64,000 nt of DNA, taken from the NCBI RefSeq assembly GCF_011045195.1, contig NZ_CP049199.1, positions 248,001-312,000 on the forward strand. The letters are read 5' to 3'. Below are positions 1 through 8,846 of this stretch, piece after piece (within the stretch, counting starts at the first letter, position 1; every line of letters begins with the position of its first letter). The position numbers and the translations under genes are program-made. Origin of the DNA: Caulobacter soli (lineage in GTDB: Bacteria > Pseudomonadota > Alphaproteobacteria > Caulobacterales > Caulobacteraceae). Under the pieces are notes generated by a model. It worked only from the letters and a program-made list of their open reading frames with translations. It ran no database searches and was not told where the DNA came from.

Positions 1-136
1 GAACCTCGGCGTGAGTCCAGCCGAAGGCCGCCTCGGCGCGAGGACTCCAGTCGAGAATGACGCCCCGGACGTCCATCACCACGACCGGATCGATCGCGGT
101 TCGTAAGATGGGCTGCAGAGCGGCGAGGTTCGTCAT
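1..136 (-). CDS. PAS-domain signalling protein, N-terminal fragment
   Basis: Only the first 45 codons lie in the window; the gene runs off the left edge. The ATG at 136 is preceded on its strand by a strong GGGAGG ribosome site. The readable peptide begins MTNLAALQPILRTAID and continues with VVVMDVRGVILDWSPRAEAA, followed by FGW, the usual start of a PAS fold (beta strands A and B, then the N-x-A-A/FG segment). PAS domains bind small ligands or cofactors and most often sit at the front of histidine kinases or diguanylate cyclases. Which output domain follows cannot be seen here, so the function beyond sensing is unknown. Confidence 0.75.
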   Translation of the reverse strand, partial: MTNLAALQPILRTAIDPVVVMDVRGVILDWSPRAEAAFGWTHAEV

Positions 137-263
137 CTGCCCTCCCTCAGCCGACGCGGTCGAAAACTGCTACAGGACGCGCCCGGGACTGTGAATTCCA
201 CGGCCTCGGCGAGCGCCTGGGACGTAATGTCGCAGGAGTTGCGCGCGTTCCATCGCCGACGCC

Positions 264-2027
264 CTAGTGGTCGGCCGCCCGAACCAGCTTCCAGCGGATC
301 TTGGCGCCCTTTTCAGGGCGGACCTGGCTCTTGAGCACGATGGCCCCGGCCCGGCGGGCATGGCCGTGATCGAAATAGGCCGAGGGCGCGATGCTCACGT
401 CGACCGCGTCGTTCCTCAGCCACCAGCCGACATTGGACGCGCCCTTGATCAGTACGCTCTTGCCGTCGCGGGCCAGGGAGGCGCGGGCGTCGGGGTGCAG
501 GTGGAACGTCGCCGAGAACGGCAGGTAGCGGCGCGGGCCGTCGGCGTTGGCCGCGCCGATCGGGATCAGGCTGTCCTCGCCGCGCAGTTCGTCGGCCTTG
601 AGGTCCAGATAGAGGCGGCGGGCGTGGGTCAGGCCCAGACGCCGCCAGCCGTCATGCTGGATGTCCAGCCAGACGCCGATGTCGGCGTCGTGGCGCTTGA
701 TGTCGACATCGACGGCCCCGTCGATCAACCAGGGGCCCAGGGCCTCGGAGCGCCAGCCCGACAGGGGGCGTCCGGCCGAACCGTCGCCCACCGACAGGGT
801 CGAGGCGGCGTCGGACAGACGGAAGGCGTTGGCGCCGGTCGCCTCGGGGCTCCAGCCGCAGCTGGTGATCAGCCGGTCCTTGCCGCAGACGATCTCGACG
901 GCGGCCGGCTGGGCGCAGGCGGCGACGCTGAGCATGCCCGTGGCGGGCGGACCGGCGTCGGCCATCACCTGGATGCTGCCGCCCTGCATCTTCTGATAGC
1001 CGACGTGGGGCGCGGTCTGGGGCGGGCGCGGGCCGTGGTCGTCATGGGCCAGGGCCGCGGCGATCCGCTTGGGCTCGACCGCTTCGCCGCCCTGGAAGGC
1101 CGCCAGGTGGCCGTCGGCCAGGGTGAAGAACCGCACCGAGGAGCTCAGACGGTCGATGGCGCGGGTCAGCGGCTCGGGCGGCGGGCGGCCGCGCTGGCCC
1201 AGGGCGTCGTCCAGGGTCAGCAGGTCGAACAGCAGCTCCAGCCCCGCCTCGGGCGAGCGGCTGGCGTGGCCGCCGTCGGGCAGGACGATGGCGTCGAGCA
1301 GGGCGCTGACCCGTTTGAGGCCTTGGGCCATCAGCCGGTCGCTGGCCTTGCCGGTCAGGGCGCAGCCGGCGATCGTCACGACCACGGCCCGCTCCAGCCG
1401 GCGGTGAGGGGCGTCCGAGGCCTTGAGCAGCTGGCGGGCGCCGCGGGCGATGTCCAGCGCCATGGCCGAGATCTCGGCGTCGGAGGCTTCGGGCGACAGG
1501 GCGCGGGCCGCGCAGGCCAGGTGGAACGTGCGCCGCTCCAGCCGCTCGCCGCTCCACGAGAAGGCGTTCCAGGTTCCGAACACCCGCCGCCAGTCCTGCA
1601 GCAGCCGCAGGGCCAGGCGCGCCGAGCCCGGGCCGGCCGCCATCAGGTGCGGCAGCCAGTCGAAGCCGTGCAGGGCGGTGGCGAACTGGCGCGTCGGGCT
1701 GGGCTGGTCGAACGGGTCGCCGGTCTCGCCCAGCCGCAAGGCGCCGCCGTCCAGGGCCATCACACCGTCCAGCAACTGGCGGCCGCGTTCGGGATCGACC
1801 GGACGGGGGTCGTGGGGATGGGCGGCGAGGCCGACCGGGCGCGGGCTGCTGATCGCGGCGCGATGCGGCGGCGAGCCGAACCATTCGCGTTCGAGGTTGC
1901 CCTTGATCGACGCGCTCAAGGCCTTGAAGAACAGGCCCTTCGGCGGCTTGGCTCGCCCACGGGCTTTAGGGCCGCCGGCCAGGGCGGAGGACTTGCGGGC
2001 GGAACCTGTCGCGGGAGCCCCCTCCAT
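264..2027 (-). CDS. Heparinase II/III family protein
   Basis: A 587-residue protein whose C-terminal half looks like the beta-sandwich of heparinase II/III-like polysaccharide lyases, and whose middle (about residues 130-330) is Ala/Leu-rich helical like the alpha-toroid of that family; the segment LPDGGHASRSPEAGLELLFD near residue 245 is characteristic. These enzymes cleave acidic polysaccharides by beta-elimination; the substrate here is unknown. No obvious signal peptide is visible at the chosen start, and the first 35 residues are basic. It begins 9 bases after the rpe stop codon and reads the same way, so rsmB, rpe and this gene may be transcribed together. Confidence 0.75.
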   Translation of the reverse strand: MEGAPATGSARKSSALAGGPKARGRAKPPKGLFFKALSASIKGNLEREWFGSPPHRAAISSPRPVGLAAHPHDPRPVDPERGRQLLDGVMALDGGALRLGETGDPFDQPSPTRQFATALHGFDWLPHLMAAGPGSARLALRLLQDWRRVFGTWNAFSWSGERLERRTFHLACAARALSPEASDAEISAMALDIARGARQLLKASDAPHRRLERAVVVTIAGCALTGKASDRLMAQGLKRVSALLDAIVLPDGGHASRSPEAGLELLFDLLTLDDALGQRGRPPPEPLTRAIDRLSSSVRFFTLADGHLAAFQGGEAVEPKRIAAALAHDDHGPRPPQTAPHVGYQKMQGGSIQVMADAGPPATGMLSVAACAQPAAVEIVCGKDRLITSCGWSPEATGANAFRLSDAASTLSVGDGSAGRPLSGWRSEALGPWLIDGAVDVDIKRHDADIGVWLDIQHDGWRRLGLTHARRLYLDLKADELRGEDSLIPIGAANADGPRRYLPFSATFHLHPDARASLARDGKSVLIKGASNVGWWLRNDAVDVSIAPSAYFDHGHARRAGAIVLKSQVRPEKGAKIRWKLVRAADH

Positions 2028-2036
2028 GCCGCTGGA

Positions 2037-2696
2037 TCAGCCGCCCTTCAGGGCGCGGATATTGTCGGCGTAGGCGGAGGGGCCGCCCTTGAACACCGCC
2101 GAGCCGGCGACCAGGGCGGTTGCCCCCGCCGCCACGCATTGTGGGGCGGTGACCGGGGTGACGCCGCCGTCGACCTCGATGATGATGTCGAGACCGGCCT
2201 TGTCGACCATCCTGCGCAGGGCCTCGACCTTGCGCAATTGGCCGGGAATGAAACTCTGGCCGCCGAAGCCGGGGTTCACCGACATCACCAGCAGCAGGTC
2301 GACGTCCTCGAGAATCCATTCGACGTGGTCGATCGAGGTTGAGGGATTGAACACCACCCCGGCCTTGGCCCCCAGTTCGCGGATGCGCTTGAGGGAGCGA
2401 TGCAGGTGGGGGCCGGCCTCGGGATGGATGCTGATCAGGTCGGCGCCGGCGGCGCGGAAGGCCTCCAGGTACGGATCGGCCGGGCTGATCATCAGGTGCA
2501 CGTCGAACGGGATCTTGGCGTGCGGGCGGATGGCTTTGACGATGTCGGGGCCCAGCGTGATGTTGGGCACGAAATGGCCGTCCATCACGTCCACATGCAC
2601 CCAGTCGGCGCCGGCCGCTTCAATGGCGGCGACTTCCTCGCCAAGCTTGGCGAAGTCGGAGGCGAGAATGGAGGGGGCGATCAGCGGCGCGGTCAT
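2037..2696 (-). CDS. rpe: Ribulose-phosphate 3-epimerase
   Basis: A 219-residue TIM-barrel enzyme that interconverts ribulose 5-phosphate and xylulose 5-phosphate in the pentose phosphate pathway. The metal and catalytic segments are all present: APSILASDFAKLG at the N-terminus, HVDVMDGHFVPNITLGPDIV (metal-binding His and Asp), VNPGFGGQSF and the phosphate-binding EVDGGV. Length is normal for bacterial Rpe. It lies 112 bases downstream of rsmB and directly upstream of the heparinase-like gene on the same strand. Function is secure from motif conservation. Confidence 0.97.
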   Translation of the reverse strand: MTAPLIAPSILASDFAKLGEEVAAIEAAGADWVHVDVMDGHFVPNITLGPDIVKAIRPHAKIPFDVHLMISPADPYLEAFRAAGADLISIHPEAGPHLHRSLKRIRELGAKAGVVFNPSTSIDHVEWILEDVDLLLVMSVNPGFGGQSFIPGQLRKVEALRRMVDKAGLDIIIEVDGGVTPVTAPQCVAAGATALVAGSAVFKGGPSAYADNIRALKGG

Positions 2697-2808
2697 GGTC
2701 CTGGCTTAGCTGTCTCCGGCTCGCGCGACAAGCGAACGCGTTATGCCGTTGGGAATCGAATGCCCAGACGATCCAAAAGTTCGCCGTCTCCCGACAGGAG
2801 AGCGCCGA

Positions 2809-4089
2809 CTATGACTTCACGAACCGCGCCGCGAAGAAGCCATCCAGCCCGCCTTCGCGGTGGTGGGGCAGGATCCGCAGCGTGCCGCGCGGGGTCAGGC
2901 TGGCGACCGGAGCGCCGCCTTCCTCCGGAGCGATCGGGTCCAGCTTGATGTCCGGACGGCGGGCCAGGAACGCCTCGACCTGGGCCTCGCCCTCTTCCGG
3001 CTCCAGCGAGCAGACGCAATAGACCAGGCGCCCGCCGGGCTTGAGCCGGCCGGCGGCGCTGTCGAGCAGCTTGCTCTGCACGCCGGCCAGGCTGGCCACG
3101 TCGCCAGGGCGGGCGGCCCACAGCACGTCCGGGTGGCGGCGGAAGGTGCCGGTGGCCGAGCAGGGGGCGTCCAGCAGCACGGCGTCGAAGGTGCGGGTGT
3201 CGTCCCACGCGCCGGCGTCGGCGGCGATCACCTCGGCCTGCATGGCCATGCGGGCCAGGTTCTCGGTGACGCGGCCCAGGCGGGCGGGCGAGCGGTCGAC
3301 GGCGACGACCTGGGCGCCGGCGGCGACCATCTGCATGGTCTTGCCGCCGGGCGCGGCGCAGAGGTCCAGCGCGGTTTCGCCAGCTTTCAGGTTCAGCAGG
3401 CGAGCGGGCACGGCGGCGGCGGCGTCCTGGATCCACCAGACGCCGTCGTCGAAGGCCGGCCAGGACGAGACATCGCCTCGGCGCTCGGTGCGCAGCGTGC
3501 CGCCGGGCAGGATCTCGCCTTCCAGTTCGGCCGCCAGGGCGGTCGCGTCGAAGTCGGGCTTCAGGGAAAGGTCGGTGGCGGGCTCGAAGCCGATCTGGGC
3601 GGCGACCGCGTCGGCGGTCTCCTTGCCGTAGGCGCTGGCCCAACGGGCGTAGAGCCATGGCGGGGCCAGATGCTCCGAGGCGTCCGACAAGGCGCCGTCG
3701 CGCAGCAGGCCGCGCAGCACGGCGTTGACCAGGCCCTTGAACGGCCGGCTGGTCTTGTTGGCGCCGGCCAGCTCGACGCTGGTGGCCACGGCGGCGAAGG
3801 CGGGGACTTCCAGGAAGAACACCTGAGTCGCGCCCAGGCGCAGCAGGTTGCGCACGCGCGGCGGCGGCTCCTTGGCCAGCTTGCCGGCCAGGGCGCGATC
3901 GATGGGGCCCAGGTGGCGCAGGGCCGCCATGGCCAGGGCGCGCGCGAAGGCCCGCTCCCGCGGTTCCAGAAAGCGGAAGGCGTTGGCCGAGGCGGCTTCG
4001 TCGAGGCCCCCGCGCCGCGACAGGGCCGCGTCGATGAGGGCGAGGGCGCCTTCCCGTGCCGGGAGGCCGTCATTGAGTTCCTGAGTCAC
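2809..4089 (-). CDS. rsmB: RsmB-family 16S rRNA m5C methyltransferase
   Basis: A 426-residue protein with an N-terminal NusB-like helical RNA-binding region (about residues 10-140) and a C-terminal SAM-dependent RNA cytosine-C5 methyltransferase domain. The SAM-binding segment reads ALDLCAAPGGKTMQM, the motif IV cysteine is in LLDAPCSATGTFRRHPD, and the motif VI cysteine in YCVCSLEPEEGE. The architecture matches RsmB (Fmu), which methylates C967 of 16S rRNA in E. coli. It heads a minus-strand run with rpe. The DUF1674 gene starts 68 bases away in the opposite direction, so the two share a short divergent promoter region. Confidence 0.92.
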   Translation of the reverse strand: MTQELNDGLPAREGALALIDAALSRRGGLDEAASANAFRFLEPRERAFARALAMAALRHLGPIDRALAGKLAKEPPPRVRNLLRLGATQVFFLEVPAFAAVATSVELAGANKTSRPFKGLVNAVLRGLLRDGALSDASEHLAPPWLYARWASAYGKETADAVAAQIGFEPATDLSLKPDFDATALAAELEGEILPGGTLRTERRGDVSSWPAFDDGVWWIQDAAAAVPARLLNLKAGETALDLCAAPGGKTMQMVAAGAQVVAVDRSPARLGRVTENLARMAMQAEVIAADAGAWDDTRTFDAVLLDAPCSATGTFRRHPDVLWAARPGDVASLAGVQSKLLDSAAGRLKPGGRLVYCVCSLEPEEGEAQVEAFLARRPDIKLDPIAPEEGGAPVASLTPRGTLRILPHHREGGLDGFFAARFVKS

Positions 4090-4157
4090 CCGCCCGCCGT
4101 GCCCCGAGGCGACGGCGAGCGCAAGCCTTTTGGCGCGAACGGTGGTAGGAAGCGCCC

Positions 4158-4358
4158 ATGTCCGAGACCGACCTGCCGCCTGGCGCGGCCACCGACAAAC
4201 CCCTGACCGCCGCCGCGCGCCGCGCCCTGGAAGAGGCCGCGGCCCGTCACGCCGAGGCTCGCGCCGCCGCCCTGCCCACCGAGGAAGGCGGCCGCGACGG
4301 CCCCGAGCCGACTCGGTTCGGCGACTGGGAGCGCAAGGGCGTGGCGGTGGATTTCTAG
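4158..4358 (+). CDS. DUF1674 / SDHAF4-like succinate dehydrogenase assembly factor
   Basis: A 66-residue protein, mostly Ala/Glu/Arg-rich and probably unstructured, ending in the signature GPEPTRFGDWERKGVAVDF. This C-terminal block defines the DUF1674 family, whose eukaryotic member SDHAF4 (Sdh8) chaperones flavinylated succinate dehydrogenase subunit A. An AGGAAG ribosome site precedes the ATG. It stands alone between the divergent rsmB and the convergent pyrF, whose stop lies 6 bases beyond. The assembly role is transferred from family knowledge; nothing in the neighbourhood links it to the sdh operon. Confidence 0.85.
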   Translation: MSETDLPPGAATDKPLTAAARRALEEAAARHAEARAAALPTEEGGRDGPEPTRFGDWERKGVAVDF

Positions 4359-4363
4359 CGGGC

Positions 4364-5053
4364 CTAGACCCCCGCCATCTCCGCCACCACCTTCAGCGCC
4401 GCTTCGCGCGGGTCGTTGGCGGCGGTGATCGGGCGACCGCAGACCAGGTGGCTGGCGCCGGCCTTCAGGGCGTCGGCCGGGGTGGCGGCGCGGGCCTGGT
4501 CGTTCTTGGCCGACCAGAACGGGCGCACGCCCGGCGTCACCACCAGGAAGTCGGGGCCGGCGATCTCGCGGGCCAGGGCGGCTTCTTGCGGGGACGAGAC
4601 GATGCCGTCGACGCCGCACTCCACCGCCTGGCGGATCCGTCGCGCGACCAGGTCGCGGGCGCTGAACGCATAGCCCATCTCGATCAGGTCGGCGTCGGTC
4701 AGGCTGGTCAGTACGGTGACGGCCAGGATCTTCAAGTCCGAGCCGGCCTTGGCCTTGACGGCCGCCTGCATCACCTGGGGTTCGGCGTGGACGGTCAGCA
4801 GGTCGCAGCCGGCCCCGGCCAGCACCCGCGCCGAGCGCTCGACGGTCGCGCCGATGTCGTGCAGCTTCCAGTCTAGGAAGATCGACTTGCCCTCGCCCTT
4901 CAGTTCGCGGGCCAGGGCCATGCCGTCGGTGGCCAAGAGCTCCAGGCCGATCTTGTAGAACGACACCGCGTCGCCCAGGGTCTCGACCATCTGGCGGGCT
5001 TCGGTGACGCTGGGCAGGTCAAGCGGCAGGATCAGGCGCGGATCGGCGGTCAT
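4364..5053 (-). CDS. pyrF: Orotidine 5'-phosphate decarboxylase
   Basis: Catalyses the last step of UMP synthesis. The catalytic tetrad motif DWKLHDIG (Asp-x-Lys-x-x-Asp) is intact near residue 65, preceded by the substrate-binding LILPLDLP and followed late in the chain by VTPGVRP and the phosphate-gripping CGRPI. Two in-frame ATGs lie 6 bases apart (5059 and 5053); an AGGG ribosome site is 2 bases from the first but 8 from the second, so 5053 is preferred. Length is about 229 residues, normal for the short bacterial form. It is convergent with the SDHAF4-like gene. Confidence 0.96.
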   Translation of the reverse strand: MTADPRLILPLDLPSVTEARQMVETLGDAVSFYKIGLELLATDGMALARELKGEGKSIFLDWKLHDIGATVERSARVLAGAGCDLLTVHAEPQVMQAAVKAKAGSDLKILAVTVLTSLTDADLIEMGYAFSARDLVARRIRQAVECGVDGIVSSPQEAALAREIAGPDFLVVTPGVRPFWSAKNDQARAATPADALKAGASHLVCGRPITAANDPREAALKVVAEMAGV

Positions 5054-5138
5054 CAGCATATCCCTGGGGTTGGCGCGCGAGGTCGCATCACCCTAAGAAG
5101 GATGCGGATCCGCGCGAATTGAAGGCTAAGCACCCCGA

Positions 5139-5834
5139 ATGAGCCAGGCTGAGCTCGCCGTCAACTTCTTCGTCGCCCTGTTCGCCTTGATCGATCCGAT
5201 CGGCAACGTGCCGCTGTTCGCCGCCGCCACCCTGGGCGCGGCCGCCGCCGGACGACGGATGGTGGCGGTCTATATCGGCCTGTTCGTCGCGGTCTTCCTG
5301 GTCTTCTTCTATTTCACCGGCGTCAGCCTGCTGGAGTTCTTCGGCATCTCGATGCCGGCCTTCCGCATCGCCGGGGGCATCATCCTGTTCATCCTGGGCC
5401 TGGACATGGTGCGCGACGACTTCACCACCATGTTCGCCGACGCGGCCGAGGGCATCGAGGGCCAGTCGGCGCGGGTCTACGCCAAGCAGCGCTTCGAGCG
5501 GCTGATCGTGCCGTTCGCCATGCCGCTGCTGATCGGGCCGGGCGCGATCTCGACGGTGATCATCTACGCCAGCGAGGCGCGACCGTTCGGCCTGGCGGGG
5601 CTGGCGCTGGGCGTCGGGGTGATCTTGGCCGTGTCGGTGGTGCTGGTTGGCGTCTTCTGGGCCGCGCCGATCATCAGCCGGGTGCTGGGCCGGATCGGCA
5701 TGAGCATCGTGGTGCGGGTGCTGGGTCTGATCCTCTGCGCCCTGGCGGTGCAGTTCGTGCTGATCGGCGTGGGCGACGCCACGCGCGGCCTGATCCGCGC
5801 CGACGCCAAGGCGCCGTACGCGGAACACCGGTAG
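5139..5834 (+). CDS. MarC family integral membrane protein
   Basis: A 231-residue membrane protein with about six hydrophobic segments, beginning with ALFALIDPIGNVPLF, the conserved first-helix signature of the MarC (UPF0056) family, and including GPGAISTVII in the second half. The family has a transporter-like repeat fold, but the originally proposed role in multiple antibiotic resistance has not held up, so the substrate is unknown. It starts 85 bases from pyrF in the divergent direction and ends 6 bases before the convergent methyltransferase gene. Confidence 0.9.
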   Translation: MSQAELAVNFFVALFALIDPIGNVPLFAAATLGAAAAGRRMVAVYIGLFVAVFLVFFYFTGVSLLEFFGISMPAFRIAGGIILFILGLDMVRDDFTTMFADAAEGIEGQSARVYAKQRFERLIVPFAMPLLIGPGAISTVIIYASEARPFGLAGLALGVGVILAVSVVLVGVFWAAPIISRVLGRIGMSIVVRVLGLILCALAVQFVLIGVGDATRGLIRADAKAPYAEHR

Positions 5835-5840
5835 GGCGGG

Positions 5841-6737
5841 CTAGGCCGCCGCCGGACGCTTTCGGGCGACACACATCAGGGTGATCGCGCCCTGTCGGGC
5901 GTCCGACGAAATGCCGGACATGGCTTGGGCGAGTCGGATCTTCAGCGGCGGTCGCGCCATCACGCCTTCGAACACTTCGCCGCCGACCTTGTTGTTGTGC
6001 GGATAGACATCGACCTGGAAGCCCAGCGGCTCGAGTGTCTGGCGGAAGAGTTCCTCGCTGACGCCGTCGCCAGGCTTGTGATGGAGCTCGGTGGCCAGCG
6101 CCCAGCGTTGCTCGTCGTCCCAGGCCCTGTGGCCGCCGCGATCCAGGGCCTTGTAGAGGGGCAGGCGCAACTTCCAGAGCCAGAGCGCCAGGCCGCGAAA
6201 ATTCCAGGCGCTTCGCTGAGGGTCATGGTCGACCACGATCAGGCCCCCGGGGCGAACGAGGCGCGCGGCCTCGCGCAGGACGGCCGCCATGTCGTCGCAA
6301 TGATGCAGGGTGCCGTTGATCGCGACGATGTCGGCCATGTCCGAAGCTAGCGGCGTATCTTGGGCGTCGGCCTCGATCGTGGTGTAGCCGAGCTTTTCGG
6401 CGCGTTCGAGGCTGCCGGTGGCGATATCCACGCCGATCAAGGCCTTGGGACGTCCACCGATCAGCGCGAACAGATTGCCCGGTCCGCAGCCCAGGTCGAC
6501 GACGACGCGGTCGTCCCAAGCGCCTGTCGCCGCCAACCAGCGCGCCTTCAACTCGGGATATCGATGAACCTCCTTCAGCCAGCTCTCCAGCCAGACCGGG
6601 TGGCTGAAATAGTGGCGGTTGGCGTCGAGGCCAGGGCTGGTGCGGCGGACGGCGGCCCGCCAAATCCCGCCAGAAAAATGAAGATCCGTCCCAGGTCGCA
6701 AGTAGGGCTGAACGCGTACCGATGTGGAAGTGATCAC
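5841..6737 (-). CDS. Class I SAM-dependent methyltransferase
   Basis: The chain carries a standard Rossmann methyltransferase core: VVVDLGCGPGNLFALIGG (motif I), IGVDIATGSLERAEKLGY (motif II acidic strand), INGTLHHCDDMAAVLREA (post-III) and LVRPGGLIVVDHDP. That organisation resembles UbiE/COQ5-like small-molecule methylases, but the substrate cannot be read from the sequence. The open frame extends to 6776 from a TTG; GTG at 6737 is chosen because a GGAG lies 9 bases upstream of it. The 250 bases beyond are distinctly AT-rich for this genome. It converges with the MarC gene. Confidence 0.85.
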   Translation of the reverse strand: MITSTSVRVQPYLRPGTDLHFSGGIWRAAVRRTSPGLDANRHYFSHPVWLESWLKEVHRYPELKARWLAATGAWDDRVVVDLGCGPGNLFALIGGRPKALIGVDIATGSLERAEKLGYTTIEADAQDTPLASDMADIVAINGTLHHCDDMAAVLREAARLVRPGGLIVVDHDPQRSAWNFRGLALWLWKLRLPLYKALDRGGHRAWDDEQRWALATELHHKPGDGVSEELFRQTLEPLGFQVDVYPHNNKVGGEVFEGVMARPPLKIRLAQAMSGISSDARQGAITLMCVARKRPAAA

Positions 6738-6987
6738 AGACGCTGACTCCGAAACGCAACTTCTTCCGGAGGGCAAGTTGTCAGCGCGAATACCGGCCGC
6801 GCAAGTGGATTCTATTGCACAGTTTCAATATCGTTATAGATCGGGTTGAAATTTGATCAGTATATATGAGTTTTGTGAAATTGACGGAATCTTCCAGGTT
6901 TTTGCGGTCAAGCTTGGAACAAACTTCCACCTGGGGATTCAGCGGCGCGTTGGGCGTAAGCGGACGCCGATGGTCGGGGCGTTCCGC

Positions 6988-7788
6988 CTAGACTTTCCGG
7001 AACCGCGATCCCTGGCTGGCCATCAGCGCCAGGGCCCAGTCGTCGGGGACCAGCTTGGCCAACACCGCCAGGGCCTTGTTGGGCGAGCCCGGCACGCAGA
7101 CGGCCCGGTTGGCCTCGGCGGCCTCGTAGCCGGCGGCGGCCACTTCGTCGGCGCCCAGCCACAGCCAGGACGGGATCGATTGGGTGACCTGGGCGCGGGT
7201 GCCGTTGGCGTCGTGGAATTCCGAATAGGTGAAGCCGGGGCACAGGGCCGAGACGTGCACGCCCGCGCCCTGCGTTTCCAGGTGCAGGCTCTGGGAGAAC
7301 TTCACCAGGAAGCTCTTGGTCGCCGCATAGAGGGTGTGGCCGGCCGCACCGGGGGCCAGGCCCGCCAGGGAGGCGACGTTGACGATGCGGCCGAAGCCCC
7401 GCTCGACCATGCCCGGCAACACCTTGTGGGTCAGGCCGCAGACCGAGACCAGCAGCACCTGCAGGAAGGCGGCCTGGTCGGTCCAGGTCGTCTGGGCGTA
7501 GGCGCCCGGCAGGCCGTAGCCGGCGTTGTTGACCAGCGCGTCGATCACCAGGCCCTCGGCCTCGATGGCGGCCAGCACCTTGTCGACCGCGTCGGGCTCG
7601 GCCAGGTCGGCGGCGATCGGATAGGCTTCAACGCCGAAGCGCAGGCGGATCTCGGCGGCCAGGGACTCAAGGCGGTCCAGCCGGCGCGCGGTCAGGGCCA
7701 CGTCATAGCCATGGCTGGCGTAGATGCGGGCGAAAGCGGCCCCGATGCCGGCGGAGGCGCCGGTGATCAGGGCGAGACGGCGGGCCAT
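6988..7788 (-). CDS. Short-chain dehydrogenase/reductase (SDR)
   Basis: A 266-residue classical SDR. The cofactor loop TGASAGIGAAFARIYA is at the N-terminus, followed by ALTARRLDRLESL (an Arg after the second strand suggests NADP), LVNNAGYGLPG, the catalytic Ser in NVASLAGLAPG and the Tyr-x-x-x-Lys pair in YAATKSFLVKFSQSL. The frame is open to 7857, but the ATG at 7788 gives a chain that starts immediately before the cofactor loop as in other SDRs. Substrate unknown; family members often act on fatty acyl or steroid-like ketones. A palindromic repeat element lies just upstream, separating it from the WrbA-like gene. Confidence 0.9.
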   Translation of the reverse strand: MARRLALITGASAGIGAAFARIYASHGYDVALTARRLDRLESLAAEIRLRFGVEAYPIAADLAEPDAVDKVLAAIEAEGLVIDALVNNAGYGLPGAYAQTTWTDQAAFLQVLLVSVCGLTHKVLPGMVERGFGRIVNVASLAGLAPGAAGHTLYAATKSFLVKFSQSLHLETQGAGVHVSALCPGFTYSEFHDANGTRAQVTQSIPSWLWLGADEVAAAGYEAAEANRAVCVPGSPNKALAVLAKLVPDDWALALMASQGSRFRKV

Positions 7789-7904
7789 GCGGGGCTCAAG
7801 TCCAAGCGAAGCGGTGAAACTTGGCTGGAGTCGAGCACGGGCGAGGATTTGGTTCAAGTTGGCGCTGGGGACGCCCTCTCCGTCACGATGCGTATTCGCA
7901 TCCC

Positions 7905-7990
7905 GCCACCTCCCCGTCTGGTGGGCGAGGAAAGGGGCGAGGGGGCGCTCGGGCTCAAGCGCCCCCTCGGGCGGCGCCGGAGCGCCGCGG
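7905..7990. repeat. GC-rich palindromic intergenic repeat (REP-like)
   Basis: Between the SDR start and the WrbA-like stop lies a run of G/C blocks typical of dispersed repeats in this window. An 11-bp perfect inverted repeat (GAGGGGGCGCT at 7939-7949, complement at 7958-7968) is followed by further G/C palindromes. The opening CCACCTCCCC resembles the elements at 33,561 and 43,314, so a shared family is likely. It could also end transcription of the WrbA-like gene. Confidence 0.65.
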
Positions 7991-8035
7991 GCCCGTCCTT
8001 CGGGCTGGGGGATCAGGAAGGACGGGCGAACTTCG

Positions 8036-8641
8036 TTAGGCTGCTTCGCTCAGCGCCGGCTGGGCGCCGCGTGTCCAGCGGACGGCGGCCTCGGCGACGC
8101 GGACGCCCAGCAGGCGGGCGGTCTCGCGGTCGCCGGCCGGCGGGGTGATCTCGGGCGAGGCGTTGTCCGACTGGGCGGCCAGGCCGATGAACGAGCCGAC
8201 GCGGTTGATCGTGTCGGGGCCGCGCTCGGCGGCGGTCACGCCGGGAGGGGCCAGGCCCAGGTTCACCCAGTTCATGCCGTGCTGGGCGGCCAGGATCGTC
8301 AGGCTTTCGAGGGCATGGCCCTTGTCGCCCGCGAAGCTGTGCGAGTTGGTGAAGCCCGCGGCCAGCTTGTCCTTCCAGGCGCCGGTGAAGAACACCCCGG
8401 CGGTGGCGTCGGCGAACACTTTGAACACGCCGGAGACGTCGCCCATGTAGGTGGGCGCGCCGAACACCACCGCGTCGGCCCCCGAGATCGCCTCGATCAG
8501 CGGCGCGAAGTCCTGGGCGGCGTTCTCGATCTTCAGCAGCACCGGGGTCTGGCCGGCGTCGCGAACGCCCTCGGCGATCTTGTCGGCCAGGACGGCGGTG
8601 TGGCCGTAACCCGAGTGATAAACGATGGCGACCTTGGTCAT
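8036..8641 (-). CDS. WrbA/flavodoxin-like NAD(P)H-dependent oxidoreductase
   Basis: A 201-residue flavodoxin-fold protein starting MTKVAIVYHSGYGHTAVLAD, with the FMN phosphate loop at residues 9-15 and the flavin-ring segment FGAPTYMGDVSGVFKVFAD. This architecture fits NAD(P)H:quinone oxidoreductases of the WrbA type, which carry out two-electron quinone reduction and protect against redox cycling. Its promoter region holds a 21-bp inverted repeat (8664-8684), so a repressor probably controls it. It is divergent from the MFS exporter, with which it may share induction by toxic compounds. Confidence 0.85.
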   Translation of the reverse strand: MTKVAIVYHSGYGHTAVLADKIAEGVRDAGQTPVLLKIENAAQDFAPLIEAISGADAVVFGAPTYMGDVSGVFKVFADATAGVFFTGAWKDKLAAGFTNSHSFAGDKGHALESLTILAAQHGMNWVNLGLAPPGVTAAERGPDTINRVGSFIGLAAQSDNASPEITPPAGDRETARLLGVRVAEAAVRWTRGAQPALSEAA

Positions 8642-8663
8642 TGTCGTGAGCCCTTGGAATGTC

Positions 8664-8684
8664 GTTTCGGTTCGTAACTGAAAC
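8664..8684. promoter_or_regulatory. Operator-like inverted repeat upstream of the WrbA-like gene
   Basis: GTTTCGGTT and AACTGAAAC flank a 3-base centre, giving arms that match at 8 of 9 positions. The dyad is 23-43 bases upstream of the WrbA-like ATG, where a promoter would be expected, so a bound protein would block transcription. HxlR- or TetR-type repressors often control such quinone reductases, but no regulator gene is adjacent here. Confidence 0.55.
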
Positions 8685-8832
8685 CGTGACGATTACGTAT
8701 GTATGGCCGTGCGGGTTTCCAGGGGATCGGCAACAGTGGAAGGTGCAGTTATTCTGCAAACCGATTCAGCGGCGGTGGGGTGGGTTTTGGGCGAACGGCG
8801 GAATATCCAAGTGGATAGGCGGTCCAGCCTTG

Positions 8833-8846
8833 TGACAACGTTGTCA
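8833..8846. promoter_or_regulatory. Perfect 14-bp palindrome upstream of the MFS gene
   Basis: TGACAACGTTGTCA is a perfect palindrome with a central CG step, the form favoured by LacI-family repressors (some TetR sites look similar). It is 110 bases upstream of the MFS ATG. The regulator is not in the window. Confidence 0.55.

Noticed and set aside
267..2342. 691-codon plus-strand open frame across the heparinase and rpe genes
   Set aside because: It is the reverse complement of two clear minus-strand genes; composition is Gly/Gln/Ala/Arg-rich without domains, the normal by-product of very high third-position GC.
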